NCBI GenBank assembly: GCA_021397835.1
Contig: JAJFZO010000113.1
Coordinates: 1,156,001-1,220,000 of the forward strand
Source of the DNA: Moringa oleifera
Taxonomy: Eukaryota; Streptophyta; Magnoliopsida; Brassicales; Moringaceae
Direction: 5' to 3'
Length of the DNA: 64,000 nt
Shown: positions 23,613 to 36,000 of the stretch, one piece after another
How the letters are laid out: every line of letters starts with the position of its first letter
Position numbering within the stretch: the first letter of the stretch is position 1
Translations under genes and position numbers: made by a program
Notes under the pieces: generated by a model
Told to the model about the DNA's origin: nothing
What the model saw: the letters and a program-made list of their open reading frames with translations, nothing else
The model's database searches: none

Positions 23613-24265
23613 GTTGGTTTATTCCTTTATCTTGACTCTCTTATATGATAACTAGTATGCAAGTTTTGTGTAAACAATTTTCTTGATGTTCATTACTTCA
23701 AGAACAGTTGTGTAAATTTGTATATGCCATTTAGTAATTTGGAAAATTTTGGGCATCCACTGGTTTCTTCAGAAATACTTCAAAAGATAATGCTAACCTA
23801 GAAGTAACATTGTATAAACTATGTCTGTGATTGTCCATAAATAGTTAGGCATAAAATTTAGAAATATATTTGACATTAAATAAACAGTATTGGTTCTTTA
23901 TATTGTGCTTTGATACTGGCTTTGGGAATTGACTAGTTTGAATGATGGACATTATGTGCATGCTTTTTACCTTATTAGTTTTTTTTTTCCGTATAGTGAA
24001 GTTATTTCCCTAAAATTAACAAAGAAGTGGTAGCTCATGTGATGTTTCTCCAAGAGTTTTGTTAATAATTTGAGAAAAGTTAATAATGTGAAACAGATAT
24101 ACTATCCTCAATTTTATTGCTTGCTTTGGCATGTTTGCTTAAATTTTGTTTTTTAAAATATTGATATGGACACAATGAAGATAGATACAGATTATCACTT
24201 ATTACAAATTTTTTTATCTGTTTCAATTAGTTATAATAGTTCCTTGAAGCTGATATTCCTACTTG
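23613..24265. other. Transportin intron passing into the AIR9-like region
   Basis: T-rich intron-like sequence after the GT donor at 23613. The stretch 23647-23745 is repeated at 28478-28575. No further transportin exon (expected to begin near VRQE-I-PIV) was found in this interval. Confidence 0.5.
23647..23745 (+). repeat. Dispersed direct repeat, copy 1
   Basis: The block starting gataactagtatgcaagttt and containing attttcttgatgttca and aatttgtatatgcc matches 28478-28575 with few differences. It lies in the intron after the last recognised transportin exon; the second copy lies between AIR9-like exons. Confidence 0.75.
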
Positions 24266-24269
24266 TTGG

Positions 24270-27200
24270 TTTGTTTATCTCATAAACAATCTATTATCTA
24301 CACTTAATGGAGTTGAGATACTTAAACGAGTGAAGGTTTGTTAGCTCAAGACTTACTCTTATCCTTGTTTTAAAGTTGTTGTCACCATTTTTATTATTGT
24401 TATTTGTTTGAAGATGTTGAACAACCTTTAAACTAATGAATTCTTGGTTCTCAATGTTTACAATCAGCTTATTCATTATGTTCATAGATTTGTGATAACT
24501 AGCTAATAGATTCATACTACTATTTTTTTTTTCAAGTTCTTGATTTGAGTTTCAGTGATTTTAAAGGGCCTTGATTTGAGTTGCTTGAGAATTGCAAAGC
24601 ACTATAGGTTTTTATTTCATATAGTTTGGTTTTTCTTGTTCTATTAGTAAGAATGAGAGTTCAGCATCCAATCGGATCTTCATCCACATATCACTTTCAT
24701 AGCAATGGTATCTTGCTGGAAATCAAATCATCTCATTTGCAAGCATGACTCAGCTGCATAACTTGGAGGTAAGGCTTTAAAAGTTTTTCCTCCTTTACTC
24801 CTTGAGAGCTTCATGCCTTCTTGATTCATGTCAAAATAATTATTGATTTGGTTTGAATATGTTTTTCCCTTTTAGTTCCTCTCTCTTAATCAAAATAAAT
24901 TGAAGTCTCTTTCAATGGCCAATCAACCTAGACTATAGGTATTCTTTCTGTTTTAGTTATGTGATTGCTTGTTTATTTATCTTCTAATCATAACTAAATC
25001 CATTTATTTGTTGATTCATTCACAAGTTTTATCTACTAGTAAAAAATGTCGACTCTGAAGGGCTTCCCATATCTATTAGTCCTTGCAGTTAGTATATGAA
25101 ACACACGCTTCTAGTGGCCCAGCTAAAACCTTAAGTCATTTCATTCTCTCTATTCACTGTTTGAACTTAGTGTTGCCTCTGCTCTCTCCTTATTTCCCTG
25201 CTCTCAATCGTTGTCCTTTATGTTTGTTAACCATACATCATAATTTGCTATGCATGCTTTTCTTGCAATGGCACTGGCCTTTATGGTCCACTCTTGTTTG
25301 TACTTTGCTAAGCAAACTACTTGATTTTACTACCTTTTTATGCTTCACATAAAATGTAGCTTATGGTCTTACGAAAGGAAAAGATGAAGGCATTCAACAG
25401 GACATGTTCAAACATATATTGTGAATATTTCAATGCAATTTAGATAGATTTACATGCATGCTCACAAGTTTGAAATGAGGTACTTATATAAAAGAACGTT
25501 GTAATATTTAGCTCATTTGTTGTTTTAAAATATATTTAATAGTGATGATTAAGTTTAACTTTGAGTTATAATTTCGATAATTAATGGCGGTTAGAATTCT
25601 AAATTTGGTGTATGCTGTTACAATCTAAAGCCATAACTTGGCAATCAACCTATTTGTTCTTTCACTTAATCGTTACTATTGGAGCTTTGACTAAGATTTA
25701 GTTAGACATTTAAGTTATTTACTTTTTTGTGCATGCTATTTTACACGTTTTTATAATGGAACTACCGGAGATGGAATGGTGAGGATGTGTTATTATGGGC
25801 TAAAAAAATATTACTCTTACCTAATCTCACCTGTAGTTACAAACGTATATTTTGTTTCAATTTTACCATCCTGCAACATTTGGAAGTGAAGGGGTCCTAT
25901 GCTTAAAATCCCTCATCTAGAAGTAGCATCCATTTTGCTTAGTGGCCCTACCTTGAAGAAATTCTTAGTATTTGTATTTCTGAATTAGGGAACTTGAATG
26001 TAGTTTTAGTCTTTTCTTCAAAAGTCTCTCTATTGCCCCTTTCCTGGTGGGATTAAAGTGCGCTAGCATGATTATATTAAATCTCGTGCTTCAAAAGAAT
26101 TTTACAAATTTTTTTTACTTTCTTTAGAAGTTAATTTGTGCTAGTATCCTATGATTCAATACGATTTTTTCTACTGATCTTTCCTAGGATGAGATTGCAA
26201 TTGCAAAGAGTTATCCTGCATATCTCTGTGCATTAAAAATGGTTAGGAGTTTTGCCGTTTAGAGCAAGCAATAGTAATCATTTGGTAAATTCACTATCTC
26301 TGTATGCTTCTTGACTATGTTTCTGAGCAACAGTTTATGTTGTCAAAATGCTTTGAGTTATTTGAAATTTTCAACAATGATGCATCTTAATGTTACTTAT
26401 GATCAGTAAGGTTGTTTTTCTAAATGTTTTAGGCATCTTGACATTTTTTTTTCAATATACTTCTCTTTACCTTTAGTGTTAGGATTGAATTTTAGGATGC
26501 TACTCAATCTTCTAGATAGAAGAATACTTTTACATTATAGTAATAAATTTATTATTCATGAAAATGCTTTAATTAGATGCTTAGAATTTAAATAGACTCG
26601 ACTTTTGGCTTCCCAGTTGACCAATGGAAGGATCGTTTGCCTTTTGACTATCTGCTCAAAGAAGCTTTCATTGATCAACCCTTTGAAGAAGACTCTTGTT
26701 GTTGTCACTTCTTATTCATGATATTTCAATTTCTTTTCAATATGTTATTCAAGTTCACCGTTGGTTTGTCTTTGATGTGCGAGGAATGCCCGAAATTGTG
26801 TTCAAGAATGACTGAAACTTGAGTTCCACCTCAAATCTTTCTGTTGTGCATATAGTTTCTATTATTTATTTAAGGAATTCTGTATATAATTTGGAAAAAT
26901 TGTTGCTAAAATGCTGCATATACTACCTAAAAAATGTCATCTATTTATCAGCATATAATTGGGTTCCTTAATCAGCATTCCTGAACTTTAGTCCAAGGAA
27001 ATTTCTAGAAGGTTTGGTAAGAAATTAAGGAAAAGAGGAGGATGTTTGTAGAACACTTGTGAACAGTAGCTAAATAAAATAAATGTAGCATGACTGGTGA
27101 GAAAGGACAAAATAAATGCTTATCTTAAAATCACTTTCCTCATCTTTTAGGACTTGCATGAATTTAGAATGTTTACACTAAGATCCTTGTAACCACTAGA

Positions 27201-28947
27201 ATATGAAACAATTATATCCACTAATATCTTCATGGGTATGGACTTTTATTTAAACATATCTCAAAATAAATTATATTTTTTCATTATCATTTTCCTTTTT
27301 GCACTTCTTGATAAATTGAGGTGCTTTTCTGAACTTGAGCTGGCAAGGAGAGTATATTTGGATTGCATGGGTTGGGGCTGCCATATGTGAATCATATCAA
27401 GTAACTATTTCTTATCTTCTTTGACTTTTTCAAATTTATGTTACTTTTCTTTTTTTGTTTTGCTTTAGTGTTTGTGTTACTTTTGCTTGTCTCTTTGTGG
27501 ATACATACATGTACATGTGGTTGTTTCTCTGTATGTTTGTGCTTTATGTTTGCCTTTTTGATCTAATTAAGTGTGCGCCAACTACTTGTTTCGGTATTAC
27601 CTTATTAAAATTTAAGGGTTGATTTTTATCAATCTAATGACCAATGTGTGTTTTTCTCTGCAACTGTTTGAACATTCTCTATTTTTGATCTTTATAAACC
27701 CTTATAAATGGTGATAATGGATGAAAAAATGATTATGTTGCCTAGTGGCAAATCCTTCATCTGTTAGTAATGTCCGAATTATTGTAGATGCCATTAAAGA
27801 AAGTATTATTAATGGATTTGGAGAGTATTTTGAAGGTAGAGAGGGCCTTAGCAAGTTTAAGTGGTTACATGAGGTAAAGAAACCGGGTTAGTGTAACTTT
27901 GTTTTCTGCAATTCATTGTATGCTCTCTAGTATCTATATATCATGTGCCTTTTAAGATGCTACTAGTTCCATTTATATTTTATTAGCTAAACTTATGACA
28001 TGCTTTTACATCATAGATTAGACATTGTTTTAGAAATAATTGACTAGTACTATATCCTTTGGTTCCTTAAAAGTTTTATTTTTATATAAACTTATTTGAT
28101 GAAGCTACAGGAGAGATAAGGAGGATGTATAATGCTAATGTTGATGATGTGGGGGTATTGACTAATGACTATTCACACCAATAAGAGAACAGTGTTGAGG
28201 GCCAACCTATTTCTGCATCAATAGAACCAATCACTAGGGGTAATGTGCAGAGTAATATCCTTGTTTTTATGGCTTTTCTCTTTTCCTTTTCTAGACAAAA
28301 TCTTTTCAATGTTTTACAAGTGAATATTCAAGTTTTGTTTTGATGTTTTAGAGCATCTAGAAACAAACTAGTATTGCAATTTTCTTTTATTTTATATACC
28401 TTATTTTATATTTCAACATAAGGAATTAAGTGGTCAAAGGGTTTGGATGTTATTGTTCTTTTTATTTTTACATTCTGATAACTAGTATGCAGGTTTTGTG
28501 TAAATAATTTTCTTGATGTTCACTATTTAACATAAAAATTGTACAAATTTGTATATGCTATTTGGTAACTTGGTTGACCTTAATTGGTAAGTTCTTGAAC
28601 GTATTGCAACTGATGCTCTAAACCTTTGGTCTTTGATTAACCTTCCTAAGTTAAATGTATGAATTGTTTTATATAACAAAGACTAATTGTAACATGATTG
28701 GTTACTCTTACCCACATAACTTTTCCTTGTTCTTACTTACTCTTTTTTTTTTAAATATTTCTTTTCCAATTTCTTCACACTTTTGGAAGAAAAATGTATT
28801 GTATGACTCATAAATGTTCTATAACGATTTAAGTGTTTGCATTTTCTCAATGATTTCTACTTATTTTTTCATTTCTATTAACTTACAAAGTCTGATATTC
28901 ATAAAGGAGTGAACCAGAAGCTTAACATTGAAACAGTGAAATTTGAG
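24270..28947 (+). pseudogene. AIR9: AIR9 (microtubule-associated LRR/A9-repeat protein) pseudogene, middle-to-C-terminal exons
   Basis: AIR9 is a large plant protein marking cortical microtubules and the division site, with leucine-rich repeats followed by immunoglobulin-like A9 repeats. Exon-sized matches occur in the expected order. LRR part: about 24270-24335 (NNLLSTLNGVEILKRVK), 24536-24607 (VLDLSFSDFKGP, stop, ELLENCKAL, stop), 24703-24768 (LAGNQIISFASMTQLHNLE), 24876-24938 (FLSLNQNKLKSLSMANQPRL, stop), about 25026-25087 (STLKGFPYL, 1-nt shift), about 25877-25974 (PMLKIPHLEVASILLSGP). Next come about 26188-26243 (DEIAIAKSYPAY) and about 26616-26720 (DQWKDRLPFDYLLKEAF, DQPFEEDSCCCHF). A9 part: 27748-27886 (SSVSNVRI, YFEGREGLSKFKWLHE), about 28109-28242 (VEGQPISASIEPI) and about 28891-28947 (VNQKLNIETVKFE). 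Several A9 exons and the true ends are missing. The gene identity rests on remembered family sequence. Confidence 0.78.
28478..28575 (+). repeat. Dispersed direct repeat, copy 2
   Basis: Second copy of the block at 23647-23745 (gataactagtatgcaggttt here). It sits between the last two AIR9-like exon matches, so it is either a small mobile sequence present in both introns or a trace of recombination between the two pseudogenes. Confidence 0.7.
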
Positions 28948-29365
28948 GTATGAACATATTTCTAGTTTCTTGTTGGCTTTTCTTTTCTATAACCAATGCC
29001 AGTACACATGGCCTAAGAGGTGTAAGTCATCTCATAATTTTTGAAGCAGTTAAGGGGTTGTTTAATTGTGATGTTATGGAATTGGGTAGAGATGTTTTTA
29101 GGTTTTTGCATACAGTCATATGTACTCAAAGTTTCTTTAATTTTATTCTTTCTATGAAATTTGACAAGATCATAAGAATGTTGCTATGATAAATTCATAA
29201 CTTTATATTCATTTTCTTTTAATATTAGGCCTTCTGTTGTTTGTTTGATGTATTTATTCTTATTTGTCAAGCAATCTTTCTTGTGATTGAGACCTTTTGA
29301 GTTAGGCCTTCCATTGTTTGTTCTTTACTAAGATTTGTCATGGAGATAAGCAAATTACACTTCTG
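28948..29365. other. Spacer after the AIR9-like exons, no gene seen
   Basis: The final AIR9 exons expected after VKFE were not found. A short open frame at 28950-29189 is T-rich, follows directly on the last exon's donor site and resembles intron read-through. Confidence 0.45.
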
Positions 29366-29369
29366 TTTG

Positions 29370-30800
29370 AGCATATACAATGAACTTTTTTGTTTAGATA
29401 TTTTTATTTCAATAAAAGTTAATCTTTTGGTCACTTTTATTTTTTAAATCAAGTTCATCTTTCTTTTTGTCACTTTTATTATTTAACTAAGTTCATCTTT
29501 CTTTATTTGCATTTGATATTCTTACGAAAATCAACAAATTAATTAACATGCAACATCTGGTAAGTGTTATCCAATTGAGTCTGTTCATAATATTTGTAAA
29601 TCCTTTTTGAAAACACCTCATGTTATAAATTGCTCATCATACAGTGTCATGATCACCAAAAAGGTTACTATTGTTTTTATTTTTACGAATTGTGCTTTTT
29701 TTATGTGAAATTGTTTAAGCAGAATACAAAAATAAGGAGAGTGAGTCATCATTTTTAAGTGTTCTTTTGTCGATATGACTTTACACTAATTTGATCCACT
29801 GCTTTACGGATTTGTTTTGGTGAGACATAGCCTTTTTTTGAGGGGTGGAGGGGAAAGGGGGAGGGGGAAGAGTTATAGTTATATAGAGTCAAGAAATGGA
29901 TTGGCATCAGTCAATACAAGGCCTGTTTTATTCTTTCGCATGCAACCAAAATAAGACAATCTTTGTCTCTCCTGCTTTTAATCTATAACTTGCATATATG
30001 TATGTCTATCTACCTTATTATATATGCGTATCAAAATAAGACTATAGATTTAACACCTAATAAATTAGGTAATGCTTCCAATCTTGTTTCTAAGTATACA
30101 AATTGAACTTTTTTGTTTAGTTTTCTTTATTTTAATAAAGGTTAATTTTTCATTCACTTTTATATTTTAATCTAGTTAATTTTTTTTTCTTTGAAGTTGA
30201 TATTCCCATGGAAATCTACAAATTCAATAATTTGCAGTAGCTAATAAGTGTTGTCTGATCATGGGTAGTTATAGTATTTGTGGTTCCTTTGTGGGAACAC
30301 TTCACCTTATTAAGCTAGGATAGGCACTCATGTTGGTTTTGATGTTTTGAATTGTATTATTTTTGTCATTTTTTAAACTAGAATAGAAAAACAAAAGGAG
30401 TTAGCCATCACTTCTAATTTTTTTTAATAGGAATCTTATCTACTAGTTTGATTTATAACTTTTTAGATATATCCGAGCGAGATAGAGCCATTAATTTTGT
30501 GTATAAGGTATAGTTATATAGAAATTGATAGTAATCATCCAAAATAAGTTTGCTCCATTCTTTGCATGCAACCAAAAAAAGGCATTCTTCCTGTTTCTTG
30601 TTTTCAATCTATAATATTCTTGTCTACATGTCTTTTACCTTGTTTGCATATGTAATTATATATACATTTTTTGAAGTTTTTGAGCAAGATAGATCTTTGC
30701 ACATTCTTGTTTCAACATGCAATAGATTATTTGATGCTTCTACTCTTTTGAACATATAAAATGAATTTTTTTTTCATTGGTATTTGCATTTGATACTTCA
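29370..30800 (+). repeat. Diverged tandem duplication of about 630-720 bp
   Basis: Blocks recur in order: gaacttttttgtttag (about 29382 and 30105), agaaaa-cta-aaatt followed by ta-gtgttgtc/tatcc (about 29528 and 30208), gagtcatcatttttaa versus gttagccatcacttct (about 29742 and 30400), tatagttatatag (about 29873 and 30507), and tctttcgcatgcaacc versus tctttgcatgcaacc (about 29932 and 30559). A third partial start occurs near 30750. There is no coding similarity. A purine-rich run (ggggtggaggggaaaggg) lies at about 29841 in the first copy only. Confidence 0.6.
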
Positions 30801-31900
30801 TAGTGCTTTTGAAGCAATGCTTTGGCTGAAAGATGAGGAACTTTGCATTATATATGTCTTGTTTGGTTATAACTTTTTTTTAACCTTTCTATGTAGATAT
30901 TGTTGCTATTTATTCTAGGGCTATGTTTTAACTGCTGTCATTGTAGATTTGATAATTTTTATTAGTTGCATATTTTAGTCATTATATGTGTTCAAAGGAT
31001 AATAACCTTTAATATATTGTTAGTATTTTCAATTCACATCAAGCATCCATCAAATCAATCTATGGTTCCAGTGGAATTCTCAAAATGATAGCAAAAGTAA
31101 GTTAAGATATATGTTTCTTCATACCAATTGGCTTCAAATTTCTTAAACTGATAAATTTTTTCTTATGTTTGCTTGAGGTTGTCTTTCTGTTTGGCATAAG
31201 AGCAAAGCTAGAAGCACTATGGGTGTTGGCTGAGCGTGACAAAGAGGTACATATAATTATCCAAATTGGATTCTATCTCCTCAAAAAATAATAATTTGGC
31301 ATTAAATGTTGAATAACAAGCTTGAAAATTATTGAATATGATGCATGTGATGCAACTTAGGTCTTTTATCGTAGTGGATAATGGAAACAAATAGGCAAGT
31401 TAGCAAAAGGAGAATTATTGTTAATATTCAAGGTTTTGGGATTATGGCTTTTAATGTTTAATCATTACACTCTTGATGAGATAATGAGCATAGGTTTGAT
31501 GGAGTAACTTGCTTGAGAGTATGACTCCTTTTTATTCTTTTTGCTATATGGATTTCACATGCTTATTGGGTTCTTGTCATAGCATAAGCCTTAGGCAGGC
31601 TAAAAGTAGAAAAAATGTTAGTAGTCCTAATTATGATATCTTTTATTATTGGTCCTAAAAGTTCTGTATGGGTAATGAAGAATTTTTAAAGCTATTGGAT
31701 GTGATTAAAGATGTGAGAGAACTAGTAGGTTATAAACAAATGACAGCGCAGATGTTTTCAATGTTGTTAAGGGTGCACCACAAATTTATTTATTTATTTA
31801 TTTTTGTAAGATGTTCAATAATTATTGCTTAACTAAAGAATTATGGTTGATCAATGTGGTTAACAAAGAGGTGTAGTTGTATAGATAAGTACTTATTTTT
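30801..31900. other. Spacer with one exon-like scrap, no gene assigned
   Basis: At about 31195-31245 a frame reads RAKLEALWVLAERDKEV, which looks protein-like and ends near a GTACAT donor-like site. It is too short to place. The rest is T-rich spacer. Confidence 0.3.
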
Positions 31901-31904
31901 CCAT

Positions 31905-33035
31905 TATTTAATTTTGTGTTTTGTCTATCGTTGTTACAGTTGTGCTTTTACTTGCCTTTTATTCTAGTTCATTATTTTTTGTTTTATATTTTTTTTATGT
32001 TTGTTATCTCTTATTTTATTTTTATACTTGTTATTTAGTCTTTACTTTTGTTTGTCTTTGTTTTACTTCTTTTTATGTTTATTCTCTATTAGTTTTGTTT
32101 TTTTGTAGCCAGTGTTTTGTTTATAGGTTTTTTTTTGCTTGTTTTTTTGTTTTTGTATTTCTTCTTTGTTATGCTATTCTTTCCTTCTTTTTATTCTTAC
32201 ACTTAACCTCCACTATTTCTTCCTTGTTTTTATGCTTGTTCTCAATTATTTTGTTTTTGTTTGTCCTAAGTTTTTTTGTTCATTTTTTTGTGTTTATTTT
32301 ATGATGTTGTTATTGTTGTTTGGTTTATCTTTTGTTCTTGTATCTATTTTATATTTTTATGTTCTTGTGCTTGCTTTGTTTGTATTTGTTTTATACTCAA
32401 TTCTTGAACTTATTTTCTATTCTATGTTTTCTAATTTTGTGCTTTCGTAGTTATTTATTTTTGTGCTTATTTTTTGTATTGTGTTTGTGTTTATTATTAT
32501 TTTTGTTCTTTTGCCTATGATCTTTATACTGTTTTTACTTTTTTTTTTTGCTTGTGTCTTATTATCTATTTTATACTAGTTCTATATTGTTGTTTGTTTC
32601 TCTCCCTTTCTCTCTTTTTTGGATTCTTTTATTTTTCTTAATATTTTGTTTATTCTTGGCTATGTGTTCTCGTTTATGTTCTTTGTTGTCATGTTTATTT
32701 TTTTATATTTTATATTTGTAATTTTTTATGTTGTTTTTTTCTTATATTTGTCCTTTTTTTTGTTTGCTCTTATTTTATGATCTCTCTTTTTGCATATTTT
32801 CTCTATTGTTTAGATTGTCTTTAATTCAGGAGTTTATTTTTTTCTTATCTATCTTTGTGGTTCTTTTATATTATTGTCATTTTTCTTTTGGGTTTTATGC
32901 TTGGCTTTCTGCTTTGTTTGCTTTTATTTTATGATCTATCTTCTAGCATATTTTCTCTAGTTTTTGGATTATTTTTAATTCAATAGTTTATTTTTTTCTC
33001 TTATATGTCTTTGTGGTTCTTTTGTATTGTTGATT
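31905..33035 (+). repeat. T-rich, strand-asymmetric low-complexity tract
   Basis: About 1.1 kb in which the plus strand is almost free of runs of A, built of short T-rich words such as tttttgtt, ttatttt, gttcttgt and cttattttat. Open frames on the plus strand (31921-32304, 32139-32450, 32320-32520, 32728-32934) translate to strings of F, L, V, C and Y and are products of composition. The tract directly abuts the G-rich telomere-like array that starts at about 33040. Confidence 0.7.
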
Positions 33036-33039
33036 TGGA

Positions 33040-36000
33040 TTAAAGGTCTAGCTTTTAGGTCTAAGTATTAGGGTCGAGGAATTAGGTTTTAGGATCTAGG
33101 GTCAAGGTTTTAGGTCTAGGATTTAAGGTTTTAGGGCTAAGGTCTAAGGCTTTAAGTGTGGAATCAAGGGTCTAGATTTTTGGGTCTAGGGTTTAGGGCC
33201 TGAGTCTAAGGTCTAAGGCTTTGCAGGTTTTAAGGTCTAGGGTTTATGGTTTAACAGAAGGATTTTGGTGTCAAGATTTTACGTTTAGGGTCTAAGAACT
33301 AGGGTCCAAAGTTAGGAGTCCAAAGGTTTTAGGGTCGAAAGTTTTAGATTCTCAGTTCTAAGCTCTATAGTTTTAAGGTTTTAGGGTATAGGTCTATAGT
33401 TTTAGGGTTTAAGATCTATAGTTTTAGGGTTTAGTTCTACAATTTTAAGGTCAAGGGTCTAGCTTTAATGTTTTAAGGTTTTAAGGTCTAGGATCTACGG
33501 TTTGAACTTTAGGTTTTAGGGTTTTTGGATTTAAGATTTAAGGTTTTGTGTTTTAAGGTATAGGACTTAGAGTATAGGTTTTCGGGTTTAGGGTTGAATG
33601 TCGAGCCTTGAAGGTCGAGCGTTTACGAGTTTACAATTTTAGGATTTAGGTTTACAATTTTAAGGTTGAGGGTCTAGGTCTAGGATTTTTTTGTTTTAAG
33701 GTTTTAAGGGCTAAGGTCTAGAGTATAGGGTTTTAAGGTCCAAAATCTAAGGTTTTAGTTTTTTAGGTTTCGATTCTAAGGTTTTAGGATTTGGGGCTTA
33801 AGGTATTGTGTTTTAAGGTATAAGACTTACAGTATAGGTTTTCAGGGTTTTCAGAGTTTTCGGGTATAGGGTCTAAGGTTTAAGGTTAAGTGTCGAGTGT
33901 TGAAAGTTGAGAGTTTAAGGTTTTAGGGTTCTTGAGTTTAAACTTTTAGGGTTTTAGAGTTTTAGGATTTTTGTGTATAGGATTTTAGAGTTTAAGGTTT
34001 AGGGTTTAGGGTCTAAGGTTTAGGATCTGGGATCTAGGATTTAGGATATAGATTTTAGGGTTCCGCAGTTTTTAGGTTTTAGTGTTTTAAGATTTTTGTG
34101 TATAGGGTTTTAAAGTCTAGGGACTAGGATCCATGATTAGGTTTTAGGATTTTAGGTTTTAGAGGTAACATTTTAAGGTTAAGGTCTTGGGTTTTAGGGT
34201 CAAGGATCTAAGGTAGGGTTTTAAGGTTAGGGTCTAGGGTCCAAGGTATCTGATTTAGGATTTAGGGTTTTGGTTAGGGTCTAGGGTTTAGGATCAAAGA
34301 TCTAGGATTTCAGATTTAGGGTTTAGGTTTAAGATTTAAGGTTTAGTGTCAACGTCTAGGGTCTTAGATCTATGGTTTAGGAGTTTAGGGTCTAGGATCT
34401 AATGTCTAAGGTTTAGGATCCAAGATCTAGGTTTGAAAATGAAGGTCCAAGATCTAGGCTTTAGTGTGTAGGGCATAGGGCTGAAGGTTTAGGTTCAAGC
34501 TCTAAGGTTTAAGGTATAGGATCTAAGGCTTAGAGTTTGGGGTCAAAGGTCTGCGGTATAAAGTTTAGAGTTTGAGGTCAAAGGTCTAGGGTTTAGGTCT
34601 TACTGTTCTAAGGTTTTAGGGTTTTCGAGTCTAATGTCTAGGTTTCAATTTCAATGTTTTAGGATCTAGGTTTGAGTTTTAGGGTTTTAGGGTCTAGGAC
34701 ATTTAAGATCTGTGATCTATTGACTATGGTCAAGGATCTAATGTTCAGGGTAATGTCTAGTGTCTAAGATCTAGGGCCTAAGGTTTAGTCTAGGATCCTA
34801 GGTCTAGGTTCTGTGGCTATAGAGTTTTAGGGTAAGGTTTAGGGTTTAGGGTTTAGGGTCCAAAAGTTTAGGGTTTTAGTTTAGGGTTTAGCATCTTGGG
34901 TCTAGGTTTTAAAGTCTAGGCTTTAGGGTCTATGATCTTGGTTTTAGGTTTTAGAGTTTTAGAGTTTTAGGTGAGGGTGTATAGAGTCTTTAATATAGGA
35001 GTTTTAGGGTCTAAAGTTTAAGGTCTAGGGTTTAGTGTCAAGTGTTATAGGGTCTAGTGTCTAGGATTTAAGATCTAGGGTTTAAGGTAAGGTCTAAGGT
35101 CTAGGGTTTTAGGATCTAAGGTTTTAGTCTAGGGTTTTTGGCTTTAATGACTATCATTTTAAAGTTTTAAGTTTTTAGAGTCTAGGGTTTCAATATCTAG
35201 GATCTAATGTTTTAAGGTCTAAGGTCTTACGATTTTAGGGGCTAGGGTCTTGGGTTTAAGGTTTATGGTCTTACATTTTAAGGTAGTGTTTTAGGGTTAG
35301 GATTTAGGGTTTTAAGCCTTGGCTTTAGGATTGAAGGTTTAAGATCTTGGCTTTAGGGTTTCGGGTTTAAAATAAGGTTGTAGTGTTAGGCTTAGAGTTT
35401 AGTGTTTATGGTTTAGGATTTAGGATCTAGGATCTAGCGTTTAGGGTATAAGGTCTAGGGTATAGGGTATAAAATCTATGGTTTAGGGTCAAGGATCAAG
35501 GGTTTTGGGTTTGTGGTTTAAGGGTTTAAGGTCTAAGGTAAAGAGTTTAAGGTCTCTAAGGCCCAAGGTTTACGATTTAGGAATTAGAGTTTAGGGTCTA
35601 GTGTTTAGGGTTTAGGGTATAAGGTCCAAGATCTTGGATTTAAGTTTTAATGTATAAGATTTAAGGCTTAAGGTTTAGGTTTTAGGGTCTAAGTTTTAAG
35701 GTTATAAGGTTTTAGGTTCTTAAGGGTTTTTGTGTTTTAGGATCTAGGTTTAAGGTTCAAGATTCTAGGGTTGAGGGTTTTAGGTCTAAGGATAGGGTTT
35801 TGGGATCCATGATCTAGGGAGTCTATGGTCTAGGTTGTAGGTTTTTGGGTTTTAAGGTCTAAGATCTAAGCTTTAATGTCTAAGGTTTAGGGGTTTAATA
35901 GTCTAGGATCTACGGTCTAGGGTGCAAGGTTTAGGGTCTAGAGTCTAGGGTTTAAGGTCTAGGATTTCGAGGTTTTAAGTTTTATGGTTTTAGGGTTTTA

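Noticed and set aside
28950..29189. 79-codon plus-strand frame after the AIR9-like exons
   Set aside because: It starts right at the donor of the last AIR9-like exon and does not match the next part of AIR9, so it is most likely intron read-through.
31921..32520. Long open frames encoding hydrophobic, apparently membrane-like proteins
   Set aside because: They lie in a T-rich low-complexity tract; several overlapping frames are open at once and the translations are F/L/V/C/Y strings without family resemblance.
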